From positions 56,284 through 111,191 of the forward strand of contig PAVX01000019.1 of NCBI GenBank assembly GCA_002713285.1: a stretch of DNA of 54,908 bases. Reading direction: 5' to 3'. Of the stretch, positions 1 through 9,552 are shown one piece after another. The first letter of the stretch is position 1, and each line of letters begins with the position of its first letter. The position numbers and the translations under genes are program-made. The notes below the pieces were generated by a model. The model was not told where the DNA came from and searched no databases. It worked only from the letters and a program-made list of their open reading frames with translations. The stretch comes from Flavobacteriales bacterium (lineage in GTDB: Bacteria > Bacteroidota > Bacteroidia > Flavobacteriales > TMED113).

Positions 1-1
1 T

Positions 2-748
2 GATATTGAAAATATAAGGTTTTGGATTATAGATTTGAAGAAGAAAAAATTTTCAATAAAAACTATTAATAGAAAAATCAGTTCTTTAAAAACTTTTTTT
101 AATTATTGTATTCGGGAAAAGTATATTTCAAGTAACCCAGTTCTAAAAATTAGAACGTTAAGAGAACCTAGAAGGTTGCCAGTTGTATTGTCAGAATCTT
201 CTCTGGATAATTTATTTTCCATCAATGGTATTTTTAAAAGCAGTTTTGAAGGGAATCGTGATAGGTTAATATTAGAATTATTTTATCAAACTGGAATTAG
301 GTTAACAGAATTGATTGGAATTAAATTAACTGACTATAATTCGCGTAAAAAAGAGTTAAAAATAATAGGTAAAAGAAATAAAGAGAGAATTATACCTTTA
401 ACCCAATCTTTAGTTGACTTACTGAATAATTATATAGTTTTACGATCACAAACATTGAATAATCCAGCAACATCTTTTTTGTTTACCACAAATGCTGGTA
501 AAAAAAGCTATTCTAAAATGATTTATAGAATTGTGAATTATTATTTATCGTTAGTTAGTAGTGTTAATAAGAGGAGTCCACATGTCTTAAGACATGCTTT
601 TGCCACTCATTTATTAAATCGAGGTGCCGATTTAAATGCTATCAAGGATTTGTTAGGTCATGCCACTCTTTTGTCTACTCAAGTTTACACTCAAGTTTCA
701 GGTGAAAAAATAAAGAAAGCATACAAGAACTCTCACCCTAGAGGTTGA
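2..748 (+). CDS. xerC: Tyrosine recombinase XerC/XerD family (5' end cut by window)
   Basis: Site-specific tyrosine recombinase, probably the chromosome-dimer-resolution enzyme XerC. The frame is open to the left edge of the window, so the N-terminus is missing and the TTG at 35 is not the real start. All catalytic residues are visible: Arg in TGIRLTE (codon 299-301), Lys in the GKRNKER beta-hairpin, HxxR in HVLRH (His 581, Arg 590), His in LGHATL (659) and the nucleophile Tyr in QVYTQ (686-688). The SAM-like N-terminal core-binding domain is partly present. The position upstream of the tRNA-tuf cluster is typical of Bacteroidota, where this gene is annotated xerC. XerD or a sibling integrase cannot be excluded from the fragment. 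It ends with TGA. Confidence 0.85.
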   Translation, partial: DIENIRFWIIDLKKKKFSIKTINRKISSLKTFFNYCIREKYISSNPVLKIRTLREPRRLPVVLSESSLDNLFSINGIFKSSFEGNRDRLILELFYQTGIRLTELIGIKLTDYNSRKKELKIIGKRNKERIIPLTQSLVDLLNNYIVLRSQTLNNPATSFLFTTNAGKKSYSKMIYRIVNYYLSLVSSVNKRSPHVLRHAFATHLLNRGADLNAIKDLLGHATLLSTQVYTQVSGEKIKKAYKNSHPRG

Positions 749-785
749 TTTGTAAAAAAAAATATATAAAAAACACCTGTTATTC

Positions 786-816
786 TTTGTAAAAGACAAA
801 TGTTTTAATAAATTTG
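786..816 (+). promoter_or_regulatory. Bacteroidota-type promoter for the tRNA-tuf operon
   Basis: A TTTG -33 element (786-789) and a perfect TAnnTTTG -7 element (TAAATTTG, 809-816) are separated by 19 bp, the consensus layout for the primary sigma factor of Bacteroidota. It lies about 130 bp upstream of tRNA-Thr and is the only such pair seen between xerC and tuf, so it probably drives the tRNA-tuf-tRNA-Trp-secE-nusG transcript. The stretch from 817 to 945 is an AT-rich leader with no gene that I can recognise. Confidence 0.7.
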
Positions 817-945
817 CAGTCCTTTTAATAGATTAGAGATGTTCTCTATCTGTTATTGGTATTGTTTTTTGAAATTTTGAATTGTGGATGTGAGTGAAGA
901 TTTTTGAGAATCGGAGGCGGAAATAAAAATTAATATTTTGATTTT

Positions 946-1019
946 GCCGATGTAGCTCAGCTGGCTAGAGCAGCTGATTTGTAATCAGCAGGTCGTGGGT
1001 TCGAGTCCCTCCATCGGCT
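946..1019 (+). tRNA. tRNA-Thr (anticodon TGT)
   Basis: Complete cloverleaf: the 7-bp acceptor stem GCCGATG pairs with CATCGGC (1012-1018) and the discriminator is T1019. The anticodon stem GCTGA/TCAGC carries the loop TTTGTAA with anticodon TGT at 980-982. The T-loop is TTCGAGT. CCA is not encoded. First of three tRNA genes in front of tuf, a conserved Bacteroidota arrangement. Confidence 0.97.
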
Positions 1020-1034
1020 CGATTTGATGAGATA

Positions 1035-1116
1035 GGGGGAATACTCAAGCGGTCAACGAGGGCAGACTGTAAATCTGCTGGCTTAGCCTTCAGAGGTTCG
1101 AATCCTCTTTCCCCCA
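1035..1116 (+). tRNA. tRNA-Tyr (anticodon GTA)
   Basis: Class II tRNA with a long variable arm. The acceptor GGGGGAA pairs with TTCCCCC (1109-1115), discriminator A1116. The anticodon stem GCAGA/TCTGC encloses CTGTAAA with GTA at 1069-1071. The T-loop TTCGAAT is intact. CCA is not encoded. Confidence 0.97.
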
Positions 1117-1136
1117 CGAGAAGTTAATGCACATAA

Positions 1137-1209
1137 GCGGGAGTAGCTCAGTTGGTAGAGCATCAGCCTTCCAAGCTGAGGGTCGCGGGTTCGAGTCTCG
1201 TCTTCCGCT
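1137..1209 (+). tRNA. tRNA-Gly (anticodon TCC)
   Basis: The acceptor GCGGGAG pairs with CTTCCGC (1202-1208) including one G-T wobble, discriminator T1209. The anticodon loop CTTCCAA holds TCC at 1170-1172 and reads GGA/GGG codons. Third tRNA of the cluster, 88 bp before the tuf start. Confidence 0.97.
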
Positions 1210-1297
1210 CAGTTTTGATAATTAACTAATTAACATAGAATTCAATAATTGATAAAAAAAGATAAAAACATAAAAATAAATTTAAAATAATAAAGTC

Positions 1298-2485
1298 ATG
1301 GCAAAAGAAAATTTTGAAAGAAGTAAACCGCACCTTAATATTGGTACTATAGGTCATGTTGATCATGGAAAAACCACATTAACGGCTGCTATTACAACTG
1401 TTTTATCAAAGAAAGGTTTATCAGAGGTGAAAGCTTTTGATGCAATCGATAATGCACCAGAAGAAAAAGAACGTGGAATCACAATCAACACTTCACATGT
1501 TGAATATGAAACGGAAAACAGACATTATGCTCACGTTGATTGTCCAGGTCACGCCGATTATGTTAAGAATATGGTTACAGGTGCTGCTCAAATGGATGGT
1601 GCTATATTAGTTTGTGCTGCTACTGATGGTCCTATGCCACAAACTAGAGAGCATATTCTATTAGCTAGACAAGTAAATGTACCTAGAATGGTAGTATTTA
1701 TGAATAAAGCTGATATGGTTGATGATGCAGAGTTACTAGAGTTAGTTGAAATGGAAATTAGATAGTTATTGTCTTTTTATGAATTTGATGGTGATAACAC
1801 ACCAATTGTTACTGGTTCTGCTTTAGGTGGTTTAAATGGTGAAGCACAGTGGGAAGAAAAAATTATGGAATTGATGGCATCAGTAGATAGCTGGATTGAA
1901 GTTCCAAAGAGAGATGTCGATAAAGATTTACTTATGCCAGTTGAAGATGTTTTCTCTATTACAGGTAGAGGTACTGTTGCTACTGGAAGAATAGAATCTG
2001 GAATTGCAAACTCTGGTGATGAAGTTGATATCATTGGAATGGGAGCAGAAAAATTAAAATCGACCATTACTGGTATTGAAATGTTTAGAAAAATATTAGA
2101 CAGAGGTGAAGCTGGTGATAATGCTGGAATTTTATTAAGAGGAATTGAGAAAACTGATATAAAAAGAGGTATGGTAATCTGCAAACCTGGATCTATTACA
2201 CCTCATAAAAAATTCAAAGCAGAGGTGTATGTGTTAAAGAAAGAAGAAGGTGGAAGACATACTCCTTTCCATAATAAATATCGTCCTCAATTCTACATTA
2301 GAACAACTGATGTTACTGGTGAAATCACTCTTCCAGACGGTACTGAAATGGTTATGCCTGGTGACAACTTAACAATTACTGTTGATTTAATTAATACTGT
2401 GGCTTTAGATAAAGGTGTACGTTTTGCAATTAGAGAAGGTGGTAGAACTGTTGGTGCCGGACAAGTAACGGAGATTTTAGAATAG
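1298..2485 (+). pseudogene. tuf: Elongation factor Tu, frame interrupted by in-frame TAG at codon 156
   Basis: EF-Tu delivers aminoacyl-tRNA to the ribosome with GTP hydrolysis. Apart from one codon the 395-residue frame is normal: P-loop GHVDHGKT (19-26), DCPGH switch II (81-85), NKAD (136-139), then domains 2 and 3 ending QVTEILE. Codon 156 (1763-1765) is TAG where EF-Tu has a conserved Glu (sequence IR-stop-LLSF, normally IRELLS). Reading resumes in the same frame, so this is a nonsense substitution, not an indel. Translation as written would stop inside the G domain. A single G-to-T change would explain it, by sequence error, a real mutation rescued by a second copy, or suppression. See the finding shared with nusG. 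The start ATG follows an AT-rich leader with no Shine-Dalgarno sequence. Confidence 0.9.
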
Positions 2486-2516
2486 AAAAAATTAGCGGAG
2501 GCAATAGCTATCTTCT

Positions 2517-2587
2517 ACGGGTATGGTGTAATGGTAGCATAGCGGTCTCCAAAACCGTTGATGGGAGTTCGAATCTCTCTACCCGTG
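2517..2587 (+). tRNA. tRNA-Trp (anticodon CCA)
   Basis: The acceptor ACGGGTA pairs with TACCCGT (2580-2586), discriminator G2587. The anticodon stem GCGGT/ACCGT encloses CTCCAAA with anticodon CCA at 2549-2551. It sits between tuf and secE, its usual place in Bacteroidota, and is probably processed from the operon transcript. Confidence 0.97.
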
Positions 2588-2612
2588 CTAATGCAGAAGT
2601 ATAAATTAAACT

Positions 2613-2792
2613 ATGAAACAGTATATCAAAGACATAATAGCTGAATTTAAAAGAGTCCAATGGCCCGGATGGGATAATTTACAAAATGACTCAATAGTTG
2701 TTGCAATTGCATCGGTTATTATTGCATTAATTATTTATTTAATGGATCAGTCTTTTAATAGTATATTGGGTTGGTTTTATAGTATATTTTAA
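2613..2792 (+). CDS. secE: Preprotein translocase subunit SecE (59 aa)
   Basis: Small essential subunit of the SecYEG protein-conducting channel in the inner membrane. The 59-residue frame begins MKQYIKDIIAEFKRVQWPGW. The amphipathic helix with the conserved VxWPxW-type motif is followed by one membrane segment (about residues 27-47, IVVAIASVIIALIIYLM) and a short tail. Length and topology fit the single-spanning SecE of Bacteroidota. It starts 25 bp after tRNA-Trp and ends 11 bp before nusG, in the canonical secE-nusG-rplK order. Confidence 0.93.
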   Translation: MKQYIKDIIAEFKRVQWPGWDNLQNDSIVVAIASVIIALIIYLMDQSFNSILGWFYSIF

Positions 2793-2803
2793 TTACTACT
2801 GAT

Positions 2804-3352
2804 ATGGGAAAAAATGAAATGAAGTGGTATGTAGTGAAGACTATTTCGGGCAAAGAAGAAAAAGTTAAGAACTATATTGAAAGGGAGCTTGAGATTAATA
2901 AAATGAGTAAGTTTGTTTCTCAGATTTTAATTCCAACAGAAAAGGTTTATCAAATAAAAAATGGTAAAAAGGTGAATAAAGAAAGAAATTTTTTTCCTGG
3001 CTATATTTTAATTGAAGCTCAATTGTTTGCTGAATTAATTCATTTAATTAGAAATTTAACTGGTGTGATTACTTTTTTAGGTGCAACGAGAGGAGGTGAA
3101 CCACTTCCATTAAGAAAGCAAGAAGTTAATAGGATTTTAGGCAGAGTTGATTAATTAGCATTAGAGGATGAAACTGTAAATATTCCTTATGTCGTTGGAG
3201 AATCTGTCAAAGTCATTGATGGACCATTTAATGGTTTTAATGCAGTAATTGAAGAAATTAATGAAGAGAAAAGAAAGCTTCAAGTTATGGTTAAAATATT
3301 CGGAAGAAAAACACCGTTAGAGCTAAATTATATGCAAGTTGATAAAGTTTAA
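2804..3352 (+). pseudogene. nusG: Transcription antitermination factor NusG, frame interrupted by in-frame TAA at codon 117
   Basis: NusG binds RNA polymerase through its NGN domain and contacts Rho or ribosomal protein S10 through its KOW domain. The NGN domain (residues 1 to about 115, beginning KWYVVKTISGKEEKV) is intact. Codon 117 (3152-3154) is TAA, where homologues usually have Glu in a VDEL-type linker. The same frame then continues for 65 codons through a normal KOW domain (GESVKVIDGPFNGF, then KIFGRKTPLEL) to TAA at 3350. The stop therefore falls in the interdomain linker and, if real, would give an NGN-only protein. No ATG/GTG/TTG in frame lies just after the stop; the next in-frame ATG is near 3285, inside the KOW domain. 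Start may be 2804 or the ATG at 2819. Confidence 0.88.
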
Positions 3353-3363
3353 AATTTTTATAA

Positions 3364-3807
3364 ATGGCAAAAGAATTCGAAAGTAAAATAAAACTACAAG
3401 TAAAAGGTGGAGCTGCTAATCCATCACCACCAGTCGGACCTGCATTAGGGGCTAAAGGTGTGAACATCATGGAGTTTTGTAAGCAATTCAATGGTCGAAC
3501 ACAGGATAAACAAGGGAAAGTGTTGCCTGTCGAAATCACAGTATACAAAGATAAGTCATTTGATTTTATCATTAAAACATCACCTGCTGCAGTTCAACTT
3601 CTTGATTTAGCTAAAATAAAAAAAGGTTCAGCAGAATCAAACAGAGTTAAAGTTGCTAAAGTCAGCTGGGATCAAGTTAGAGCTATTGCAGAAGATAAAA
3701 TGAAAGATTTAAATGCTTTTACTATTGAGTCTGCTATGAAGATGGTAGCAGGTACTGCAAGAAGTATGGGTATAACCGTTACTGGGAAGTTTCCTACTAA
3801 GGATTAA
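3364..3807 (+). CDS. rplK: 50S ribosomal protein L11
   Basis: Protein of the GTPase-associated centre that binds 23S rRNA with L10 and L12. The 147-residue product has the proline-rich N-terminal domain ([19 protein letters not shown], residues about 20-38) and the C-terminal rRNA-binding domain ending in [13 protein letters not shown]. Length matches the family. It starts 11 bp after the nusG stop and lies 23 bp before rplA. The reading frame is undamaged, unlike the two genes upstream. Confidence 0.97.
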   Translation: MAKEFESKIKLQVKGGAANPSPPVGPALGAKGVNIMEFCKQFNGRTQDKQGKVLPVEITVYKDKSFDFIIKTSPAAVQLLDLAKIKKGSAESNRVKVAKVSWDQVRAIAEDKMKDLNAFTIESAMKMVAGTARSMGITVTGKFPTKD

Positions 3808-3830
3808 TTTTTAATTAATTTTTTAAAGAT

Positions 3831-4526
3831 ATGAATAAAGTCACAAAAAAAAGAAAAGAAGCATTATCTACTTACGATAATGAACAATTTTTTAGCATTA
3901 AAGAAGCATCTAGTTTAATTAAGAAAATTAGTAATGCTAAATTTGATGCAACTGTTGACATGGCCATTAGACTGGGTGTTGATCCAAAGCAATCTAATGA
4001 AATGGTCAGGGGTGTAGTTTCTCTTCCACATGGAACTGGTAAAACAATAAAAATTTTAGTGATTTGTCAAGCAAACAAGGAAGAAGAAGCTAAATCTGCT
4101 GGTGCTGACTTAGTTGGTTTCGATGAATTTATTGAAAAAATTAAAACAGGATGGGTTGATTTTGATGTAATTGTAACTTCACCAGACTGTATGGCTAAAA
4201 TTGGCCCATTAGGTAAAGTCTTGGGACCGAGAGGTCTTATGCCAAATCCAAAAACAGGAACAGTGACTTTTGATATTGGTAAAGCAGTTAAAGATATTAA
4301 AGCAGGTAAGATAGATTTCAAAGTTGATAAGTTTGGTATTATTCATGCAGGTATTGGTAAAGTTTCATTTACTGATGTTCAAATAGAAGAAAATGCAAAA
4401 GAATTATTAGCTGCGATTATTAAGCTAAAACCTTCTTCAAGCAAAGGAACATATGTTAAAACGATAGCTATGTCAAGTACAATGAGTCCTAGTGTAAAGA
4501 TTGATTGTAGACATATTAGTAATTAA
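3831..4526 (+). CDS. rplA: 50S ribosomal protein L1
   Basis: L1 forms the mobile stalk at the ribosomal E site. The 231-residue product has the usual two-domain layout: domain I residues flank an inserted domain II with [17 protein letters not shown], and the signature [21 protein letters not shown] is at about residues 125-145. In other bacteria L1 represses its own rplK-rplA mRNA. I see no obvious copy of that site here but did not fold the leader. Confidence 0.97.
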   Translation: MNKVTKKRKEALSTYDNEQFFSIKEASSLIKKISNAKFDATVDMAIRLGVDPKQSNEMVRGVVSLPHGTGKTIKILVICQANKEEEAKSAGADLVGFDEFIEKIKTGWVDFDVIVTSPDCMAKIGPLGKVLGPRGLMPNPKTGTVTFDIGKAVKDIKAGKIDFKVDKFGIIHAGIGKVSFTDVQIEENAKELLAAIIKLKPSSSKGTYVKTIAMSSTMSPSVKIDCRHISN

Positions 4527-4545
4527 GATATATAGATTTTAAAAA

Positions 4546-5208
4546 GTGAATAAAGAACAAAAAATACAAATAGTTAGTAGTTTAACAAGTTGTTTAACAG
4601 AAAGTAAGAATATTTATTTTACTGAAATTTCAGGACTAGATGCTGAACAAACTTCTAAGCTAAGAAGAATGTGTTTCGATAAAGGAGTTAGTATTTCAGT
4701 TGTTAAAAATACATTACTAAAAAAAGCAATGGATGCTTGTGAAAAAGATTTTTCATCATTAGAAGAGTTGTTAAAAGGTAATACTACATTGATGATTTCA
4801 GATATTTCCAATGCCCCTGCAAAAGTGATTAAAAGTTTTCTTGATAAAGAACAAATAGAAAAAACTAATAAAAAAGTTACTTTAAAAGGTGGACATATAG
4901 AAGAATCTATATATGTTGGGCATGAACAATTAGAGATATTAGTATCATTAAAATCTAAAGAAGAATTAATTGGTGATGTAATCACTTTACTACAATCACC
5001 TGTTAAGAATATATTATCTTCTTTAGAATCCGCTAAACAGAATATTTCTAGTTTATTAACATCGTTAGAACAAAACCCAAAGGTTAATAGTGAAAAAGAA
5101 TCAAAAGAAGAAATTAAAACTGATTCAGCAGAAGAAGTATCAAATTCTGTTGATAATGAAGAGAATATAGAAAAAAATGATACTGAGGAGAAATCGTCAG
5201 TAGAATAA
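4546..5208 (+). CDS. rplJ: 50S ribosomal protein L10 with acidic C-terminal extension
   Basis: L10 is the base of the L7/L12 stalk and binds 23S rRNA through its N-terminal domain. The start is GTG; stop codons lie close upstream in frame and no ATG competes. Residues 1 to about 172 are a normal L10 (ISVVKNTLLKKAMD region, then the helical L12-binding segment). Beyond that is a tail of roughly 45 residues that is very rich in Glu, Ser, Asn and Lys (ending KNDTEEKSSVE), making the protein 220 aa against about 170-180 usually. The tail is low-complexity and probably disordered. It sits where the L12 dimers attach. Confidence 0.95.
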   Translation: MNKEQKIQIVSSLTSCLTESKNIYFTEISGLDAEQTSKLRRMCFDKGVSISVVKNTLLKKAMDACEKDFSSLEELLKGNTTLMISDISNAPAKVIKSFLDKEQIEKTNKKVTLKGGHIEESIYVGHEQLEILVSLKSKEELIGDVITLLQSPVKNILSSLESAKQNISSLLTSLEQNPKVNSEKESKEEIKTDSAEEVSNSVDNEENIEKNDTEEKSSVE

Positions 5209-5262
5209 GTTATAAAAATTAAGTATAAAATAGAGTTAAAAACAAATAAAAAAATAATAATT

Positions 5263-5643
5263 ATGGCCGATTTAAAAGATTTTGCAGAAAAATTAGTAAA
5301 TCTTACTGTAAAAGAGGTGAGTGAACTAACAACAATTTTGAAAGATGAATATGGTATTGAGCCAGCTGCTGCGGCAGTTGCGGTTGCTGCACCAGGTGGT
5401 GGTGGTGATGCTTCTGGTGGTGGTGAAGAGAAAACGGAATTTGATGTTATTTTAAAATCTGCTGGTGGATCGAAACTAGCAGTTGTGAAATTAGTTAAAG
5501 AATTAACAGGTAAAGGATTGAAAGATGCTAAGGACTTAGTTGATGGAGCACCAACTACATTAAAAGAGGGTGTAACAGCGGATGAGGCGAATGCGATGAA
5601 AGATCAACTAGAGGGAGCTGGTGCTGAGGTTGAGTTAAAATAG
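5263..5643 (+). CDS. rplL: 50S ribosomal protein L7/L12
   Basis: Stalk protein that recruits translational GTPases. The 126-residue product shows the N-terminal dimerisation helices, an Ala/Gly-rich hinge (about residues 35-58) and the C-terminal domain with [20 protein letters not shown], the factor-binding helix. It ends with TAG. A hairpin lies between this gene and rpoB. Confidence 0.97.
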   Translation: MADLKDFAEKLVNLTVKEVSELTTILKDEYGIEPAAAAVAVAAPGGGGDASGGGEEKTEFDVILKSAGGSKLAVVKLVKELTGKGLKDAKDLVDGAPTTLKEGVTADEANAMKDQLEGAGAEVELK

Positions 5644-5664
5644 ATAGATCTATCACTCAAATTA

Positions 5665-5687
5665 GAAAAAGATAATTTTTCTTTTTC
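5665..5687 (+). promoter_or_regulatory. Hairpin between rplL and rpoB (possible attenuator or processing site)
   Basis: GAAAAAGA (5665-5672) and TCTTTTTC (5680-5687) form an 8-bp perfect stem with a 7-nt loop in the 84-bp rplL-rpoB gap. Just upstream, 5643-5654 is a 12-bp perfect palindrome (GATAGATCTATC). In other bacteria the rplL-rpoB gap holds an attenuator or RNase III site that lowers rpoB relative to ribosomal protein output. The stem is weak (mostly A-U) and has no clean U-tract, so function is a guess. Confidence 0.35.
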
Positions 5688-5727
5688 AACAGTTTTGTTA
5701 ATTATTAACTAATTTAAAATAATTGCT

Positions 5728-8700
5728 TTGATAAATAAAAATAGAATCCACTTTGGAGCATTTAGTGGTAATGTAGATTATCCTGATTTTCTTGATATTC
5801 AAATTCAATCTTTCCAAGATTTTTTTCAGCTAGATACAGATCATGAAAACAGAAATCAAGAGGGACTTTTTAAAGTTTTTAATGAAAACTTTCCAATTAC
5901 GGATACTAGGAATCAATTTGTTCTAGAATTTATTGATTATTTTCTAGATCAACCGAGATACTCAGTTGAAGAATGTGTGAGTATGGGATTAACTTATAGT
6001 GTTCCTTTAAAGGCTAGGTTAAAATTATACTGTACAGACCCTGAACACGAAGATTTTGAAGAAATTGTTCAAGATGTATATTTAGGGAATATCCCTTATA
6101 TGACCTCAACAGGTAATTTTGTTATCAATGGTGCTCAGAGAGTATGTGTTTCGCAACTTCATAGATCTCCAGGGGTATTTTTTGGACAGTCTTATCATGC
6201 TAATGGTACTAAGTTATATTCTGCACGTGTAATACCATTTAAAGGCTCTTGGATTGAATTTTCGACTGACATTAATAATGTGATGTATGCATATATTGAT
6301 AGGAAGAAAAAATTACCAGTAACTACTTTATTCAGAGCTATTGGTTATGAGCATGATAAAGATATTTTAGATATTTTTGGATTAGCAGACGAGATAAAAA
6401 CTACAAAGCAAGCATTAAAGAATGCTGTAGGAAAAAAATTAGCTGCAAGAGTTCTTAAATCATGGATCGAAGATTTTTCTGATGAAGATACAGGTGAAGT
6501 TGTACATATTGAAAGAAATGAGGTGGTTATTGATCGAGATATTATCCTTGAAAAAGAACATATTCAAGATATTATTGATTCAGGTGTTGCTACTATTTTA
6601 GTTTACAAGGGTATAGAACTTTCTTCACATTATGAAATTATTCATAATACTTTTAGAAAAGACCCAACAAATTCAGAAAAAGAAGCTGTTGAACATATTT
6701 ATCGACAATTAAGAAATGCAGAGCCACCTGACGAAGAAACTGCACGTGGAATAATTGATAAATTATTCTTTTCAGAAACAAGGTATAGTTTAGGGGAAGT
6801 AGGTAGATATAGAATTAATAAAAAACTTAATATCAACGATAATCCAACAGATATAGTTCTAAGAAGTGAAGATATTATTTTAATAATAAAGTATTTAATT
6901 GAACTAATAAATTCAAAATCAGATGTGGATGATATTGATCATTTAAGTAATAGAAGAGTAAGAACAGTTGGAGAACAATTATATAATCAATTCGGTATAG
7001 GTTTAGCAAGAATGGCAAGAACTATAAGAGAAAGGATGAATGTTCGTGATAATGAAGTGTTTACACCTATTGATTTAATTAATGCAAAAACTTTATCCTC
7101 TGTTATAAATACTTTTTTTGGTACTAATCAATTATCTCAATTTATGGACCAAACAAATCCATTGGCTGAGATTACTCATAAAAGACGTTTATCTGCCTTA
7201 GGTCCTGGTGGATTATCTAGGGAACGAGCAGGATTTGAAGTTAGAGATGTTCACTATACACACTATGGTAGATTATGTCCAATCGAAACACCTGAGGGGC
7301 CTAATATTGGTTTGATTTCATCTTTATGTGTTTTTGCTAAAATTAATAAGATGGGATTCATTGAGACACCTTACAGAGAAGTAGAAAAGGGTTCAGTGGA
7401 TTTAAATGCTATTAAATATTTAACAGCTGAAGAAGAAGAGGAAAAAACTATTGCGCAGGCTAATGCTGGATTAAATGCAAAAGGAAAGTTTAATAATGAT
7501 AGAATTAAAGCTAGGCAAATGGGAGACTTTCCTATTCTCCCGCCAAATAAGATTGATTATATGGATGTTGCTCCTAATCAGATTGCATCTATATCTGCAT
7601 CTTTAATACCTTTTCTTGAGCATGATGATGCTAATCGTGCTTTGATGGGGTCTAATATGATGCGACAATCTGTACCTCTAATTGTTGATGAATCACCAAT
7701 TGTTGGTACTGGTCTAGAATTTAATGTAGCTAATGATGCAAGAATTTGTATTAAAGCTGAGGGTGATGGAATCGTAACTTATGTTGATAAAAATAAAATT
7801 ATTATAGAATATAATTTAACTGAACAGGACAAGTTAGTTTCTTTTGGTGGTAATGAAAAAGAATATAACTTAAGTACATTTAAAAAAACAAATCAAAACA
7901 CTTGTTTTAATTTAACACCACTTGTGTCAGTGGGTGAAAAGGTTTCTAAAGGTCAAATATTAAATTCGGGTTATTGTACAGATAAAGGTGAGTTAGCTTT
8001 AGGAAAGAATTTAAAAGTTGCATTTATGCCTTGGAAGGGATATAATTTTGAAGATGCAATTGTTATTTCTGAGCGTGTAGTGCGAGAAGATTTATTTACC
8101 TCTGTTCATATTGATGAATATTCTTTAGATGTAAGAGAAACAAAATTAGGGCCTGAAGAATTAACTCCTGATATACCTAATGTTAGTGAGGAAGCAACTA
8201 GTAATTTAGATGAAAATGGTATAATCAGAGTAGGTGCTGAAATTAATCCTGGAGATATTTTAATTGGTAAGATTACACCTAAAGGTGAGTCTGATCCATC
8301 ACCTGAAGAGAAATTATTAAGAGCAATATTTGGTGATAAAGCGGGAGATGTTAAAGATGCATCTCTGAAAGCTCCACCTTCACTAAGAGGTGTAGTAATT
8401 GATAAGAAATTATTCAAAAAAGCAATAAAAGATAAAAAAACTAGATTGAGAGATAAGGATGAAGTTAAATTATTAGATAAAAAATTTGAAGAAGATAAAA
8501 ATGTTTTAACAAATATTTTAGTTGACAAATTATCTAAAATTATTAAATCTAAAGTTTCACAAGGTGTATTAAATCAGGACGGCGAAGTGATTGTAGCAAA
8601 GGGTGTTAAAATAACACAAAAGATATTGCTTAAAATAAAAGATTTTCAACATATAACTTCTTATACTTGGACTTCATCAGAATCTACTAATAAATTAATT

Positions 8701-9528
8701 AAACAAGTTCTTCATAATTATACAATGACACTTGCAAATTTAGATTCTAAGTTGAGAAGAAAAAAGTTTAATATTACAATTGGAGATGAATTACCAAGTG
8801 GTACATTAAAATTAGCTAAAGTTTATGTTGCTAAGAAGAGGAAGTTAAAGGTTGGCGATAAGATGGCTGGAAGACATGGAAATAAAGGTATAGTAGCAAA
8901 GATTGTTCGAGATGAAGATATGCCCTTTTTAGAAGACGGAACTCCTGTAGATATTGTATTAAATCCTCTAGGTGTTCCTTCCAGAATGAATCTAGGTCAA
9001 ATATATGAAACTGTTCTTGGTTGGGCTGGTGAGAAACTTGGTGTTAAATTTGCTACACCTATTTTTGATGGAGCTACAATTGATGAAATAAATCATTATA
9101 CAGAAAAAGCTGGTATTCCCAAGTATGGACATACATATTTATATGATGGTGGTACAGGTAAAAGATTCGATCAAAAAGCAACTGTGGGTATTATATATAT
9201 GTTGAAATTAGGTCATATGGTGGACGATAAAATGCATGCTCGTTCTATTGGTCCATATTCTTTAATAACACAACAGCCATTAGGGGGTAAAGCACAATTT
9301 GGAGGTCAACGATTTGGAGAGATGGAGGTATGGGCTCTTCAAGCTTTTGGTGCTTCTAATACACTAAGAGAAATATTAACTGTTAAATCCGATGATGTTT
9401 ATGGTAGAGCTAAAACTTATGAATCAATTGTCAAAGGAAATCCTTTACCAGAACCAGGTTTACCAGAATCTTTTAAAGTGTTGTTGCATGAAATGCAAGG
9501 TCTTGGTTTAAAAATAACAATGTCCTAG
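5728..9528 (+). CDS. rpoB: DNA-directed RNA polymerase subunit beta
   Basis: Beta subunit of the core RNA polymerase, 1266 residues, close to the flavobacterial norm. TTG start; an in-frame TAA at 5710-5712 limits the start upstream. The rifampicin-binding cluster (from G465, [18 protein letters not shown]) keeps the Asp, His and Ser residues (D474, H484, S489, equivalent to E. coli 516, 526, 531) that when mutated give resistance, so the sequence is of the sensitive type. [12 protein letters not shown] near residue 1048 and the C-terminal [10 protein letters not shown] segment are also intact. Followed 24 bp later by rpoC. Confidence 0.97.
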   Translation: MINKNRIHFGAFSGNVDYPDFLDIQIQSFQDFFQLDTDHENRNQEGLFKVFNENFPITDTRNQFVLEFIDYFLDQPRYSVEECVSMGLTYSVPLKARLKLYCTDPEHEDFEEIVQDVYLGNIPYMTSTGNFVINGAQRVCVSQLHRSPGVFFGQSYHANGTKLYSARVIPFKGSWIEFSTDINNVMYAYIDRKKKLPVTTLFRAIGYEHDKDILDIFGLADEIKTTKQALKNAVGKKLAARVLKSWIEDFSDEDTGEVVHIERNEVVIDRDIILEKEHIQDIIDSGVATILVYKGIELSSHYEIIHNTFRKDPTNSEKEAVEHIYRQLRNAEPPDEETARGIIDKLFFSETRYSLGEVGRYRINKKLNINDNPTDIVLRSEDIILIIKYLIELINSKSDVDDIDHLSNRRVRTVGEQLYNQFGIGLARMARTIRERMNVRDNEVFTPIDLINAKTLSSVINTFFGTNQLSQFMDQTNPLAEITHKRRLSALGPGGLSRERAGFEVRDVHYTHYGRLCPIETPEGPNIGLISSLCVFAKINKMGFIETPYREVEKGSVDLNAIKYLTAEEEEEKTIAQANAGLNAKGKFNNDRIKARQMGDFPILPPNKIDYMDVAPNQIASISASLIPFLEHDDANRALMGSNMMRQSVPLIVDESPIVGTGLEFNVANDARICIKAEGDGIVTYVDKNKIIIEYNLTEQDKLVSFGGNEKEYNLSTFKKTNQNTCFNLTPLVSVGEKVSKGQILNSGYCTDKGELALGKNLKVAFMPWKGYNFEDAIVISERVVREDLFTSVHIDEYSLDVRETKLGPEELTPDIPNVSEEATSNLDENGIIRVGAEINPGDILIGKITPKGESDPSPEEKLLRAIFGDKAGDVKDASLKAPPSLRGVVIDKKLFKKAIKDKKTRLRDKDEVKLLDKKFEEDKNVLTNILVDKLSKIIKSKVSQGVLNQDGEVIVAKGVKITQKILLKIKDFQHITSYTWTSSESTNKLIKQVLHNYTMTLANLDSKLRRKKFNITIGDELPSGTLKLAKVYVAKKRKLKVGDKMAGRHGNKGIVAKIVRDEDMPFLEDGTPVDIVLNPLGVPSRMNLGQIYETVLGWAGEKLGVKFATPIFDGATIDEINHYTEKAGIPKYGHTYLYDGGTGKRFDQKATVGIIYMLKLGHMVDDKMHARSIGPYSLITQQPLGGKAQFGGQRFGEMEVWALQAFGASNTLREILTVKSDDVYGRAKTYESIVKGNPLPEPGLPESFKVLLHEMQGLGLKITMS

Positions 9529-9552
9529 TTTTAATTTAATATTTTCTATTTT

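Noticed and set aside
2..748. Integrase of a mobile element at a tRNA attachment site
   Set aside because: No direct repeat of the tRNA 3' end or other mobile genes is seen, and a chromosomal xerC at this locus is standard for the phylum.
1777..2184. Antisense open frames under tuf, rpoB, rpoC and other genes
   Set aside because: They are shadows of the coding strand with no family resemblance, promoter or initiation context.
1769..2485. Independent gene for the downstream part of EF-Tu (TTG start right after the stop)
   Set aside because: The segment is simply the rest of domain 1 plus domains 2 and 3 in the same frame; no separate promoter or family of such fragments is known to me.
1763..3154. 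Alternative genetic code with TAA/TAG read as Glu
   Set aside because: TAG and TAA terminate many intact neighbouring genes (rplL, rpoB, rplK, rplA, rpoC) at the expected family lengths, so genome-wide reassignment is not supported; only local recoding or error remains.
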